From Pseudaquabacterium inlustre (lineage in GTDB: Bacteria; Pseudomonadota; Gammaproteobacteria; Burkholderiales; Burkholderiaceae_C), in assembly GCF_038066595.1 (NCBI RefSeq), contig NZ_JBBUTH010000008.1, forward strand, positions 186,001-250,000: a DNA stretch of 64,000 bases, given 5' to 3'. The position numbers and the translations under genes are program-made. Position 1 is the stretch's first letter. Each line of letters opens with the position of its first letter. Below, in pieces: positions 20,363 through 30,725 of the stretch. The notes below the pieces were generated by a model, which saw only the letters and a list, made by a program, of their open reading frames with translations, was not told the origin of the DNA and did no database searches.

Positions 20363-22159
20363 TCAGCGCAGGTGGTGCACCGGCGCCTGCGCGTAGACCG
20401 GCGTCGGGATGCCGGCCAAGCGAGCCTTCAACTGCAGCGACAAAAACTGGCTGTAGTGCCGGCTCTGGTGAAGATTGCCGCCGTGGATCCACAGGTGCGG
20501 CACCTGCGTGGGCTTCCACATGTTGCGCAGCTCACCTTCCCACGGGCCCGGGTCCTTGGGCGTGTCGGAGCCCAGGCCCCACACCTTGCCGATCTTGTCG
20601 GCCACCTCGGGCGAGATCAGGTCCACCAGCCACTGGTTCATCGAGCCGTAGCCGGTGGCGTAGACCAGCACGTCACACGGCAGCTCGGTGCCGTCGGTCA
20701 GCGTCACGCTCTTCGGGTTGATGCGCTCGATGTTGACCCGGCTCTTCAGCTTGATGCTGCCGTTGGCCACCAGCTCGGAGGCGCCCACGTCGATGTAGTA
20801 GCCCGAGCCGCGGCGCAGGTACTTCATGAACAGGCCCGAGCCATCAGCGCCGAAGTCCAGCATGAAGCCGGCTTTCTCCAGCCGGCCGTACAGGTCCGCC
20901 TCGCGACGCTTCATCTCCTCGTACACGGGGATGTGGAAGGTGTGCATGATCTTGTACGGCACGCTGGCGAAGATCAGGTCGCCCTTGTGGTGGTCGATGC
21001 CGTTCTGGATCGCCTGCTCGCTGTACAGGCCGCCGAGCGCCAGCTCCATCAGCGCCGCGCTGGGGGCGATGTGGGTGGAGCTGCGCTGCACCATGGTCAC
21101 GTCGACGTCGTTCTCCCACAGCGCGGCGCAGATGTCGTGGGCCGAGTTGTTGCTGCCCAGCACCACCACCTTCTTGCCCTTGCAGGCGTCGGGGCCGGGG
21201 TGCTGGCTGCTGTGGTGCTGGTCACCCAGGAAGGTCTCGGCGCCGGGGATCTTGGGCACGTTGGCATAGCCCGACACGCCCAGCGCAATCACCAGCTCCT
21301 TGGGGTGCAGCACCACGGTCCGGCCGTCGCGCTGCACGGTCACGTCCCAGCGGCCGGCCTGCTCGTCGTAGCGGCAGCCCTGGGCCTGGGTGGAGGCCCA
21401 GTAGTTGATCTCCATGATCTTGACATAGGCCTCCAGCCAGTCGCCGATCTTGTCCTTGGGCGCGAACACCGGCCAATCGTTCGGGAAGGGCAGGTAGGGC
21501 AGGTGGTCGTACCACACCGGGTCGTGCAGGCACAAGCTCTTGTAGCGACGGCGCCAGCTGTCGCCGGGCTTGGCGTTCTTCTCGATCACCAGGTGTGAGA
21601 CGCCCAGCCGGCGCAGCCGCGCCGCCAGCGCGATGCCGCCCTGGCCGCCGCCGATGATCACCACCTCGGGCTGCACGCTGTGGCCCAGGTTGGCGGCTTC
21701 CTCGGCCTTCAGCTCCGACCAGCTCTTGCGGCCCTTGTGCACGCCGTGCTCGGCGCCGGCGGCGCGGTGCTCGCCGGTCTTCTCCTCATGGCCCTTCAGC
21801 TCCACCATCGTGGTCAGCAGCGTCCAGGCCTTGCCATCCTTGAGGCGCAGCAGGCCCTTGCCGCGTGACAGCCGGGTCTCGAAGGTGAACCAGGCCTCGG
21901 TGATGCCGTCGGCCTCGGCCGCATCGCCTTCGAGCTGCCAGTTCGATGGCGCCACGTCGTCCAACCGCGCGGCCAGCATCGCGCGGATCTGCTCGGGGCT
22001 TTCCTGCGTGCAGATGTTCCAGGTGAAGCTGACCAGGTCACGCCAGTAGCACTCGGCGCCGAACAGGGCCACGGCGGCGTCGAGCTTGCGCGCGCTCAGT
22101 GCCGCATCGAAGGCGGCCAGCCAGGCGCGCGCCGCGGTGTTGGCTTGGGATTCACTCAT
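20363..22159 (-). CDS. Flavin-containing monooxygenase with N-terminal NTF2/SnoaL-like domain
   Basis: The 598-residue protein combines an NTF2/SnoaL-like alpha+beta barrel (about 1-130) with a class B flavin monooxygenase. The FAD motif GGGQGG is at 170-175; a second nucleotide motif VVVLGSNNSAHDI (NADPH site, about 345-357) has Asn-Asn where Gly is more usual; VLVYATGYGSMN is the conserved ATG-containing stretch. It likely oxygenates a small organic nucleophile or ketone with NADPH and O2. ATG 22159 has GGAG nine bases upstream. It has a near-ideal sigma-54 promoter and lies next to an AcoR-type activator, so it is probably induced by its substrate. Confidence 0.9.
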   Translation of the reverse strand: MSESQANTAARAWLAAFDAALSARKLDAAVALFGAECYWRDLVSFTWNICTQESPEQIRAMLAARLDDVAPSNWQLEGDAAEADGITEAWFTFETRLSRGKGLLRLKDGKAWTLLTTMVELKGHEEKTGEHRAAGAEHGVHKGRKSWSELKAEEAANLGHSVQPEVVIIGGGQGGIALAARLRRLGVSHLVIEKNAKPGDSWRRRYKSLCLHDPVWYDHLPYLPFPNDWPVFAPKDKIGDWLEAYVKIMEINYWASTQAQGCRYDEQAGRWDVTVQRDGRTVVLHPKELVIALGVSGYANVPKIPGAETFLGDQHHSSQHPGPDACKGKKVVVLGSNNSAHDICAALWENDVDVTMVQRSSTHIAPSAALMELALGGLYSEQAIQNGIDHHKGDLIFASVPYKIMHTFHIPVYEEMKRREADLYGRLEKAGFMLDFGADGSGLFMKYLRRGSGYYIDVGASELVANGSIKLKSRVNIERINPKSVTLTDGTELPCDVLVYATGYGSMNQWLVDLISPEVADKIGKVWGLGSDTPKDPGPWEGELRNMWKPTQVPHLWIHGGNLHQSRHYSQFLSLQLKARLAGIPTPVYAQAPVHHLR

Positions 22160-22226
22160 CGTCTTGTCTCCATCAAGGGTTGCAGTGCCGCGGCGCAGGC
22201 CGGGGCGCCGCGGGCCTTGATCAAGC

Positions 22227-22240
22227 GCAAGCGGCGTGCC
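22227..22240 (-). promoter_or_regulatory. Sigma-54 (-24/-12) promoter of the monooxygenase gene
   Basis: On the minus strand GGCACG-CCGC-TTGC matches the sigma-54 core consensus GGCACG-N4-TTGC exactly, with the required ten bases between the GG and GC. It would start transcription near 22215, leaving a leader of about 55 bases before the monooxygenase ATG. A sigma-54 activator gene is immediately upstream on the same strand. Confidence 0.8.
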
Positions 22241-22409
22241 GCACGCCAGGGTCAGCCGTGGGGGGCGGCACTTGCTGCACCGCGGCATGCACGCGCCGCC
22301 GTCGCCACGCTGGGGAGACCGCTGAAGGCAGGCCGGCGCCTATTGCATTGCAGCAAAGCTGAGCGGCCTGCCCGGCGGCGCGGCCGCCACTGTCACAGCG
22401 AGACAGGTG

Positions 22410-24437
<2,028 letters not shown>

Positions 24438-24523
24438 GGCGGGCGCTTTCGGTGCGGCGGGCAGGGCCTGCCACCATCGCGGCGCGGCCGCGCACTGTCA
24501 ACCGGGGGGAAGCCCCCGGCCGG

Positions 24524-24934
24524 TCAGCGCGACGCGCTGCGGTCGAACTGCGGGTCCACCGCCACCTGCAGCCCGGTGGCCAGGTGGTTGGTCTTGGCCG
24601 CCAGGCCCACGATGGCCAGCAGCTCGGCATGCTGGGCATCGGTCATGCCCTTGGCGCGCGCCGCCGCGGTGTGCGAGTGCACGCAGTAGCCGCAGCCATT
24701 GGCGATGGACACGGCGATGTAGACCAGCTCCTTGGTCAGCGGGTCCAGCGCACTGGGCGTGGCCATCAGCGCCTTCACCTCGGCCCAGGTGCGCTCCAGC
24801 AGCGCGGGGTCGAAGGCGAGTGCGCGCCACAGGTTGTTGACGAAGTCGGTCTTGCGCGTGGCCCGGATGTCGTCGAACACCGCCTTCACGCGCGGATCGG
24901 CCTCGGGATCGGCAGGGGTGGCGACGGTGCTCAT
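24524..24934 (-). CDS. AhpD-like/carboxymuconolactone decarboxylase-family protein
   Basis: This 136-residue all-helical protein has the redox motif CGYCVHSH (about 79-86), whose CxxC and His are those of AhpD-type alkylhydroperoxidases. The family also includes carboxymuconolactone decarboxylases, which lack the two cysteines, so a peroxidase or thiol-redox role is more likely here. It starts 12 bases after the exonuclease III stop and may be cotranscribed with it. Confidence 0.88.
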   Translation of the reverse strand: MSTVATPADPEADPRVKAVFDDIRATRKTDFVNNLWRALAFDPALLERTWAEVKALMATPSALDPLTKELVYIAVSIANGCGYCVHSHTAAARAKGMTDAQHAELLAIVGLAAKTNHLATGLQVAVDPQFDRSASR

Positions 24935-24946
24935 GGGTGCGTTCGG

Positions 24947-25753
24947 TCAGAGGCTGAAGCCGTAGTCGATGGTCAGCGGCGCGTGGTCGCTGAACTTCTG
25001 GTCCTTGTAGATCGCTGCGGTGTGGGCGTGCTCGGCCAGGGCCGGCGTGGCCAGGTGGTAATCCAGCCGCCAGCCCACGTTCTTGGCATAGGCCTGGCCG
25101 CGGTTGCTCCACCAGGTGTAGCAGGCGTCGGTGGTGTCGGGGTGCAGGCGGCGGTACACGTCCACCAGGCCTCCCTGGCCCTTGGCCGCACCCAGCAGCG
25201 CGGTCATCCAGGCGCGCTCTTCGGGCAGAAAGCCGCTGTTCTTCTGGTTGCCCTTCCAGTTCTTCAGGTCGGCTTCCTGGTGCGCGATGTTCACGTCGCC
25301 CACCAGGATGAACTCGCGCGTCTTCTTCAGCCGGGCCAGGTGCGGCGCCATGATGTCGAGGAAGCGGAACTTGGCCTGCTGCCGCTCCTCGCCGCTAGAG
25401 CCGCTGGGGAAGTAGCAGCTGATGATGGACAGCTTGCGCCCCGGCTTGTCGAAACGCAGCTCCACCCAGCGGCCCTCGGCGTCGAACTCGGCGTCGCCCA
25501 GGCCGACCTTCACGTCGCTGGGCTCGTGCCGGGTGTACAGGCCCACGCCCGAGTAGCCCTTCTTCTCGGCGTAGTGGAAGTGCCCGGGCATGCCGGCCAC
25601 GGTATCGAAGCGGCCGGCCACGTCCTCGTGCTGCGCCTTGACTTCCTGCACCCCCATACAATCTGCGTTTGCCTGCGCGGCCCACTCCAGAAAGCCCTTG
25701 TTGGCGGCCGAGCGGATGCCGTTCAGGTTCAGCGTGACGAGACGAAAGGCCAA
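24947..25753 (-). CDS. xth: Exodeoxyribonuclease III (AP endonuclease family)
   Basis: The 268-residue enzyme of the Xth/ExoA group cleaves DNA at abasic sites. The fold motifs are TLNLNGIRSA (near the N-terminus), VQEVKA with the metal-ligand Glu (about 37), GDVNIAH (catalytic Asp/Asn, about 147) and SDHAPL (catalytic His near 261). No ATG or GTG fits the family start, so a TTG at 25753 is used; GGAG lies five to eight bases upstream. It is head-to-head with pyrE with only nine bases between the two start codons. Confidence 0.9.
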   Translation of the reverse strand: MAFRLVTLNLNGIRSAANKGFLEWAAQANADCMGVQEVKAQHEDVAGRFDTVAGMPGHFHYAEKKGYSGVGLYTRHEPSDVKVGLGDAEFDAEGRWVELRFDKPGRKLSIISCYFPSGSSGEERQQAKFRFLDIMAPHLARLKKTREFILVGDVNIAHQEADLKNWKGNQKNSGFLPEERAWMTALLGAAKGQGGLVDVYRRLHPDTTDACYTWWSNRGQAYAKNVGWRLDYHLATPALAEHAHTAAIYKDQKFSDHAPLTIDYGFSL

Positions 25754-25762
25754 GGGAGCTCC

Positions 25763-26452
25763 ATGTCGATGACGACCCCCACCACCGCACCGGCCGATGC
25801 CCTGGCGCAGGAGTTCGTGCAGTTCGCGGTCGAGTCCGGCGTGCTGCGCTTCGGCGAGTTCAAGACCAAGGCCGGACGGCTGTCGCCCTATTTCTTCAAC
25901 GCCGGTCTGTTCGACGACGGCGCCAAGCTCGGGCGGCTGGCCGGATTCTATGCACGCCGCCTGCTGGCCTCGGGCATCGAGTTCGACCTGCTGTTCGGCC
26001 CGGCCTACAAGGGCATCTCGCTGGCCGCCGCGGTGGCCATCGAGCTGGCGCGCGCCGGCCGCAATGTGCCCTTCGCCTACAACCGCAAGGAAGCGAAAGA
26101 CCACGGCGAGGGCGGCACCCTGGTGGGCGCACCGGTCAAGGGCCGCGTGCTGATCATCGACGACGTGATCTCGGCCGGCACCTCGGTGCGTGAGTCCATC
26201 GCCATGATCACCGCCGCCGGCGCCACGCCGGTGGGCGTGGCCATCGCGCTGGATCGGCAAGAGAAGGCCACCGAGAACGGCCAGGACGCGCCCTGGTCGG
26301 CTGTGCAGTGGGTGCGCGAGCACCTGAACCTGCAGATCAGCGCCATCGCCACGCTGGCCGACCTGCTGCAGTACCTGCAGGCCACCCAGGCCCCCGATCT
26401 GGCCGCCCACCTGCCGCGCGTGGCCGCGTACCGCGACCGCTACGGCGTATGA
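25763..26452 (+). CDS. pyrE: Orotate phosphoribosyltransferase
   Basis: The 229-residue enzyme forms orotidine 5'-phosphate from orotate and PRPP in pyrimidine synthesis. The family landmarks are FKTKAGRLSPYFFNAG (about 34-49), the catalytic loop YNRKEAKDHGEGG (about 112-124) and the PRPP-binding motif VLIIDDVISAGTS (about 132-144). ATG 25763 follows GGGAG by four bases; a second ATG at 25769 has better spacing. The stop overlaps the next gene's ATG (ATGA). Confidence 0.95.
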   Translation: MSMTTPTTAPADALAQEFVQFAVESGVLRFGEFKTKAGRLSPYFFNAGLFDDGAKLGRLAGFYARRLLASGIEFDLLFGPAYKGISLAAAVAIELARAGRNVPFAYNRKEAKDHGEGGTLVGAPVKGRVLIIDDVISAGTSVRESIAMITAAGATPVGVAIALDRQEKATENGQDAPWSAVQWVREHLNLQISAIATLADLLQYLQATQAPDLAAHLPRVAAYRDRYGV

Positions 26453-27168
26453 CCCCGGCACCGCGCTGGCGCCGCCACGCGGCTGGGGCCGCGGCCGCCG
26501 TGCTGCCCGCCCTGCTGGCACTGCCCACCGGCGCGGCGGGCCAGACGGCACCGGCCGGCGGCCCGGGCATCTACACCTGTGTGGACGCGCAGGGCAAGCG
26601 CATCACCTCCGACCGGCCCATCCCCGCCTGCCTGGCGCGCGAGCAGCAGCTGCGCAACAAGGACGGCTCGGTGCGCCAGGTCATCCCGCCGACGCTGACG
26701 CCCGATGAGCGCGCCGAGCGCGACGCCGCCGAGCGCCAGGCGGCCCAGCAGCGCGCGGCACAGAACGACGCCGTGCGCCGCGACCGCAACCTGATGGCGC
26801 GCTACCCCAACGAGGCCGCCCACCAGAAGGCGCGCGAGGCCGCGCTGGACACCGTGCGCCTGGCGATCAAGACCACCGAGCAGCGCATGAAGGACCTGAC
26901 GGCCGAGCGCAAGCCGCTGCAGGACGAGGTGGAGTTCTACAAGGGCCGCCAGCTGCCGCTCAAGCTCAAGCAGCAGCTCGACGCCAACGACGCCGCGATG
27001 GACGCCCAGCGCGCCGCCAGCAAGACCCAGGCAGCCGAGCTGGCGCGCATCAATGCGCTGTACGACGCGGAACTGCAGCGCCTGCGCGCGCTGTGGACGG
27101 GCACGCAGCCGGGCGCGCTGCCGGTGGCCAACACCTCTACCGAGTCCGGCCAAAGCGCCCGGCGCTGA
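26449..27168 (+). CDS. DUF4124-domain exported protein
   Basis: The 239-residue protein has an N-terminal signal sequence (to about residue 28) followed by IYTCVDAQGKRITSDRPIP (about 38-56), the typical DUF4124 beta-rich segment, and then a long charged helical region rich in Ala, Arg, Gln and Glu that probably forms a coiled coil. DUF4124 proteins are common secreted proteins of Proteobacteria without a known function. The start overlaps the pyrE stop by four bases, so it is coupled to pyrE. No function is proposed. Confidence 0.85.
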   Translation: MTPAPRWRRHAAGAAAAVLPALLALPTGAAGQTAPAGGPGIYTCVDAQGKRITSDRPIPACLAREQQLRNKDGSVRQVIPPTLTPDERAERDAAERQAAQQRAAQNDAVRRDRNLMARYPNEAAHQKAREAALDTVRLAIKTTEQRMKDLTAERKPLQDEVEFYKGRQLPLKLKQQLDANDAAMDAQRAASKTQAAELARINALYDAELQRLRALWTGTQPGALPVANTSTESGQSARR

Positions 27169-27170
27169 AC

Positions 27171-27190
27171 GGCGCGGCGCACGCCGCGCC
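27171..27190. terminator. Bidirectional hairpin between the DUF4124 gene and gatB
   Basis: GGCGCGGC (27171-27178) and GCCGCGCC (27183-27190) form a perfect 8-bp stem with a GCAC loop inside the 30-base convergent gap. No T run follows. Confidence 0.5.
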
Positions 27191-27198
27191 ACCGAACC

Positions 27199-28659
27199 TC
27201 AGGCCAGCCTGGCCTTCAGCAGCTCGTTCACCTGGGCCGGGTTGGCCTTGCCCTTGCTGGCCTTCATCACCTGGCCGACCAGCGCGTTGAAGGCCTTGTC
27301 CTTGCCGGCGCGGTATTCCTCGATGTTCTTCGGGTTGGCGGCCAGCACCTCGTCGATGATCTTCTCCAGCGCACCGGAGTCGTTCATCTGCTTCAGGCCC
27401 TTGGCCTCGATGACGGCATCGACCTCGGCGGCTTCACCCGACCACAGCGCGTCGAACACCTGCTTGGCGGCGTTGTGGCTGATGGTGCCGTCGGCAATGC
27501 GACCGATCAGCGCGGCCAGCGTGGCGGCCGGCAGCGGGGCGTCGGCGATGTCGCGGCCTTCGGTGTTCAGGCGCTTGCTCACCTCGCCCATCAGCCAATT
27601 GGCCACCAGCTTGGGCTGTTTGCACAGGTCACGCGCGGCCTCGTAGTAGCGCGCGAACGGCAGGCTCTGCGTCACCATCGCCGCGTCATAGGCCGGCAGG
27701 CCGTCGGCGCTCTGGAAGCGCTGGGCCATGGCCGCGGGCAACTCGGGCATCTCGCCCTTCACCCGTTCCACCCAGTCGGGCGCGATCACCAGCGGCGGCA
27801 GGTCGGGATCGGGGAAGTAGCGGTAGTCGTGCGCGTCTTCCTTGGTGCGCATGGCCCGCGTCTCGCCCTTGTCGGGGTTGAACAGCACGGTGGCCTGCTG
27901 GATGGCCAGGCCGTCCTCGATCTGGTCGATCTGCCAGTTGACCTCGTAGTCGATGGCCTGCTGCAGGAAGCGGAAGCTGTTCAGGTTCTTGATCTCGCGC
28001 CGAGTGCCGAAGGGCGCACCGGGCTTGCGCACGCTGACGTTGGCATCGCAGCGGAAGCTGCCTTCCTGCATGTTGCCGTCGCAGATGCCCAGCCACATCA
28101 CCAGCGCGTGCAGCGCGCGGGCGTAGGCCACGGCCTCGGCGCTGCTGCGCATGTCGGGCTCGGTGACGATCTCCAGCAGCGGCGTGCCGGCGCGGTTCAG
28201 GTCGATGCCGGTCTGGCCATGGAAGTCTTCGTGCAGGCTCTTGCCGGCGTCTTCTTCCAGGTGGGCGCGGGTCAGGTTGACCACCTTCTCCACCGCCTTG
28301 TCACCCTCGCCCACGCGGATGGTGACGCGGCCACCCTGCACCACCGGGATCTCGTACTGGCTGATCTGGTAGCCCTTGGGCAGGTCGGGGTAGAAGTAGT
28401 TCTTGCGCGCGAAGATCGACAGCGGCGCCACCTTGGCGCCCACGGCCAGGCCGAAGCGGATCGCGCGCTCGACCGCGGCGCGGTTCATCACCGGCAGTGT
28501 GCCGGGCAGGGCCAGATCCACCGCGCAGGCCTGCGTGTTGGCATCGGCACCAAAAGCCGTGCTGGCGCCCGAGAAAATCTTGCTGGCGGTGGAAAGCTGG
28601 GCATGCGTCTCGAGGCCGATGACGACCTCGTAGCCGCGGATGAGGGCGGGTGTGCTCAT
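27199..28659 (-). CDS. gatB: Asp-tRNA(Asn)/Glu-tRNA(Gln) amidotransferase subunit B
   Basis: The 486-residue kinase-like subunit activates misacylated Glu-tRNA(Gln) or Asp-tRNA(Asn) for amidation. The N-terminus YEVVIGLETHAQL (about 10-22), the DANVSVR segment and HDYRYFPDPDLPPL (about 268-281) are diagnostic, and the C-terminal GatB/YqeY domain (about 335-486) follows. Its ATG is nine bases after the gatA stop. The presence of GatCAB implies that Gln-tRNA and/or Asn-tRNA are made by transamidation. Confidence 0.97.
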   Translation of the reverse strand: MSTPALIRGYEVVIGLETHAQLSTASKIFSGASTAFGADANTQACAVDLALPGTLPVMNRAAVERAIRFGLAVGAKVAPLSIFARKNYFYPDLPKGYQISQYEIPVVQGGRVTIRVGEGDKAVEKVVNLTRAHLEEDAGKSLHEDFHGQTGIDLNRAGTPLLEIVTEPDMRSSAEAVAYARALHALVMWLGICDGNMQEGSFRCDANVSVRKPGAPFGTRREIKNLNSFRFLQQAIDYEVNWQIDQIEDGLAIQQATVLFNPDKGETRAMRTKEDAHDYRYFPDPDLPPLVIAPDWVERVKGEMPELPAAMAQRFQSADGLPAYDAAMVTQSLPFARYYEAARDLCKQPKLVANWLMGEVSKRLNTEGRDIADAPLPAATLAALIGRIADGTISHNAAKQVFDALWSGEAAEVDAVIEAKGLKQMNDSGALEKIIDEVLAANPKNIEEYRAGKDKAFNALVGQVMKASKGKANPAQVNELLKARLA

Positions 28660-28667
28660 GGGAACGA

Positions 28668-30158
28668 TCAGATGCCGGCCGGGGCGCGGGTGTGCCAGTC
28701 GGTGGCCTGCTGCAGCGCGTGGGCGGTGTGCAGCAGCGTGCCTTCGGCGAAGTAGTTGCCGATCAGCTGCAGGCCCACGGGCATGCCGCCTTCGCCGAAG
28801 CCGGCGGGCAGGCTCATGCCGGGCAGGCCGGCCAGGCTGGCGGGCAGCGTGAAGATGTCGGCCAGGTAGGCCTGCAGCGGGTCGGCGTCCTGCGCGTGCA
28901 GGGCCCAGGCCACCGTGGGCGCCACCGGGCCGGCGATCACGTCGCACTGGCGGAAGCAGGCCTGGAAGTCGTCGGCGATCATGCGCCGCAGCTTCTGCGC
29001 CTGCAGGTAGTAGGCGTCGTAGTAGCCATGGCTCAGCACATAGGTGCCGATCATGATGCGGCGCTTGACCTCGGGGCCGAAGCCCTCGGCGCGGCTCTTC
29101 TTGTACATGTCCAGCAGGTCGGTGTACTGCTGGGCACGGTGGCCGAACTTGACGCCGTCGAAGCGGCTCAAGTTCGAGCTGGCCTCGGCCGGCGCGATGA
29201 TGTAGTACACCGGAATCGACAGCTGGGTGCGCGGCAGGCTCACGTCCACCAGTGTGGCACCCAGCTTCTGCAACTCGGCCAGCGCGCCACGCACGGCGGC
29301 GTCCACATCGCTGGACAGGCCCTCGGGGAAGAACTCCCTGGGCAGGCCGATGCGCAGGCCGGCCAGCGGCTGGCTGGCGCTGGCGCCCTCGCGCGGCGTC
29401 AGCATCTGGGCATGAAAGTCCTGCGGCGGGCGCTGGGCGCTGGTGGCGTCACGCTCGTCGAAGCCGCTCATCGCGCCCAGCAGCAGCGCGCAATCCTCGG
29501 CGCTGCGCGCCATCGGGCCGGCCTGGTCCAGGCTGGAGGCGAAGGCGATCATGCCGTAACGGCTGCACACGCCGTAGGTGGGCTTGATGCCGGTGATGCC
29601 GGTGAAGCTGGCCGGCTGGCGGATCGAGCCGCCGGTGTCGGTGCCGGTGGCCGCCGGCAGCAGGCGCGCGGCCACCGCGGTGGCCGAGCCGCCTGAGGAG
29701 CCGCCCGGCACGCGCGTGGCGTCCCAGGGGTTGTGGGCCGCGAAGTAGGCCGAGTTCTCGTTGGCCGAGCCCATCGCGAACTCGTCGCAGTTCAGCTTGC
29801 CCAGGCTCACGGTGCCGGCGGCGTTCAGCCGGGCGACGACCGTGGCGTCGAAGGGGCTGGCATAGCCGGCCAGCATCTTCGAGCCGGCGGTGGTGGGCGC
29901 CCCGCGGGTGACGAAGATGTCCTTGTGCGCGATCGGCACGCCGGTCAGCGGGCCGGCCTGGCCGGCGGCGCGCTGCGCATCGGCGGCGCGGGCGCCGGCC
30001 AGCGCGGCCTCGGCATCCACATGCAGGAAGGCGCCGAGCGACTGTTGCGCCTCGATGCGGCCCAGCAGGTGGCGGGTGACTTCCTCGCTGGAAACCGTCT
30101 TGTCGGCCAGCGCGCGGCCGAGCTGGGCCACGCCCAGGTTGTGCAGATCGCCGCTCAT
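28668..30158 (-). CDS. gatA: Asp-tRNA(Asn)/Glu-tRNA(Gln) amidotransferase subunit A
   Basis: The 496-residue amidase releases ammonia from glutamine for GatB. The amidase-signature catalytic triad is visible: Lys in IAHKDIF (about 77), and the two serines of the GGSSGGSATAVAA stretch (about 150-162). Length and motif order are those of GatA. Its start overlaps the gatC stop by four bases. Confidence 0.97.
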   Translation of the reverse strand: MSGDLHNLGVAQLGRALADKTVSSEEVTRHLLGRIEAQQSLGAFLHVDAEAALAGARAADAQRAAGQAGPLTGVPIAHKDIFVTRGAPTTAGSKMLAGYASPFDATVVARLNAAGTVSLGKLNCDEFAMGSANENSAYFAAHNPWDATRVPGGSSGGSATAVAARLLPAATGTDTGGSIRQPASFTGITGIKPTYGVCSRYGMIAFASSLDQAGPMARSAEDCALLLGAMSGFDERDATSAQRPPQDFHAQMLTPREGASASQPLAGLRIGLPREFFPEGLSSDVDAAVRGALAELQKLGATLVDVSLPRTQLSIPVYYIIAPAEASSNLSRFDGVKFGHRAQQYTDLLDMYKKSRAEGFGPEVKRRIMIGTYVLSHGYYDAYYLQAQKLRRMIADDFQACFRQCDVIAGPVAPTVAWALHAQDADPLQAYLADIFTLPASLAGLPGMSLPAGFGEGGMPVGLQLIGNYFAEGTLLHTAHALQQATDWHTRAPAGI

Positions 30159-30454
30159 TCAATGACCTTGGGCACGAGGAACAGGCCGTCTTCCACCGCT
30201 GGTGCGCTGGCCTGGTTGGCGGTGCGGTCGGGAGTCTCGGTCACGGCGTCGTCACGCAGGCGCAGCTCGACCGCGTGCAGCGCCGACAGCGGCGTGTACA
30301 GCGGCTCGACGCCGGTGGTGTCGACCGCGCGCATCTGCTCGACGATGCCGAAGAAGTCGTTCAGCTGGGCCAGCATCTGCGGCTCTTCGGCGGGGCTGAG
30401 TTCGAGGCGAGCCAGGTGCGCGATGCGGCTCACGTCCTGTGGGGTCAGGGGCAT
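30155..30454 (-). CDS. gatC: Asp-tRNA(Asn)/Glu-tRNA(Gln) amidotransferase subunit C
   Basis: The 99-residue subunit wraps around GatA and GatB. It begins MPLTPQDVSRIAHLARLEL, the usual GatC N-terminus, and ends LFLVPKVIE. ATG 30454 is preferred to an in-frame TTG at 30469. It is the first gene of gatCAB and is divergent from mreB. Confidence 0.95.
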   Translation of the reverse strand: MPLTPQDVSRIAHLARLELSPAEEPQMLAQLNDFFGIVEQMRAVDTTGVEPLYTPLSALHAVELRLRDDAVTETPDRTANQASAPAVEDGLFLVPKVIE

Positions 30455-30508
30455 GGGGAATGGGTGCAACGGTGGGTTTCCGAAGGGGGAAACACCGGGG
30501 TGATGCGG

Positions 30509-30529
30509 TATTATCTTCGGTTATCCACA
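30509..30529. promoter_or_regulatory. Consensus DnaA box and -10-like element in the gatC/mreB divergent region
   Basis: TTATCCACA at 30521-30529 is identical to the strongest E. coli DnaA box. TATTAT at 30509-30514 is a good -10 hexamer on the plus strand; its complement also gives GATAAT on the minus strand, so divergent promoters for mreB and gatC could overlap here. No convincing -35 was found on either strand. A single box does not make an origin, but DnaA binding to this control region is plausible. Confidence 0.5.
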
Positions 30530-30725
30530 CCCCTACGCGCCCGTTGTCGGCCGCAGCGTCTGCGCTGCCTTCGCCAGCGTTCCCGCAGGGGTGTGCCGAG
30601 CCCCATTCGAGCCTTTTCGAGCCCCCTTCCAGCCTGTGCGCCGCGCCCGTGATGGCCGCGCGCACCCCGGCGAACCCGCCGCCTGCTGCCGCGCGTCGCC
30701 TCTCCTGCCCAGATTGCGTCTCCCC

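Noticed and set aside
24452..25762. A long in-frame extension upstream of pyrE on the plus strand
   Set aside because: It is antisense to AhpD-like and exonuclease III genes and contains no family sequence; OPRTase homologues begin near 25763-25790.
30500..30530. The DnaA box as part of a replication origin
   Set aside because: Only one box is seen, without an AT-rich unwinding region or dnaA, dnaN or parA genes nearby.
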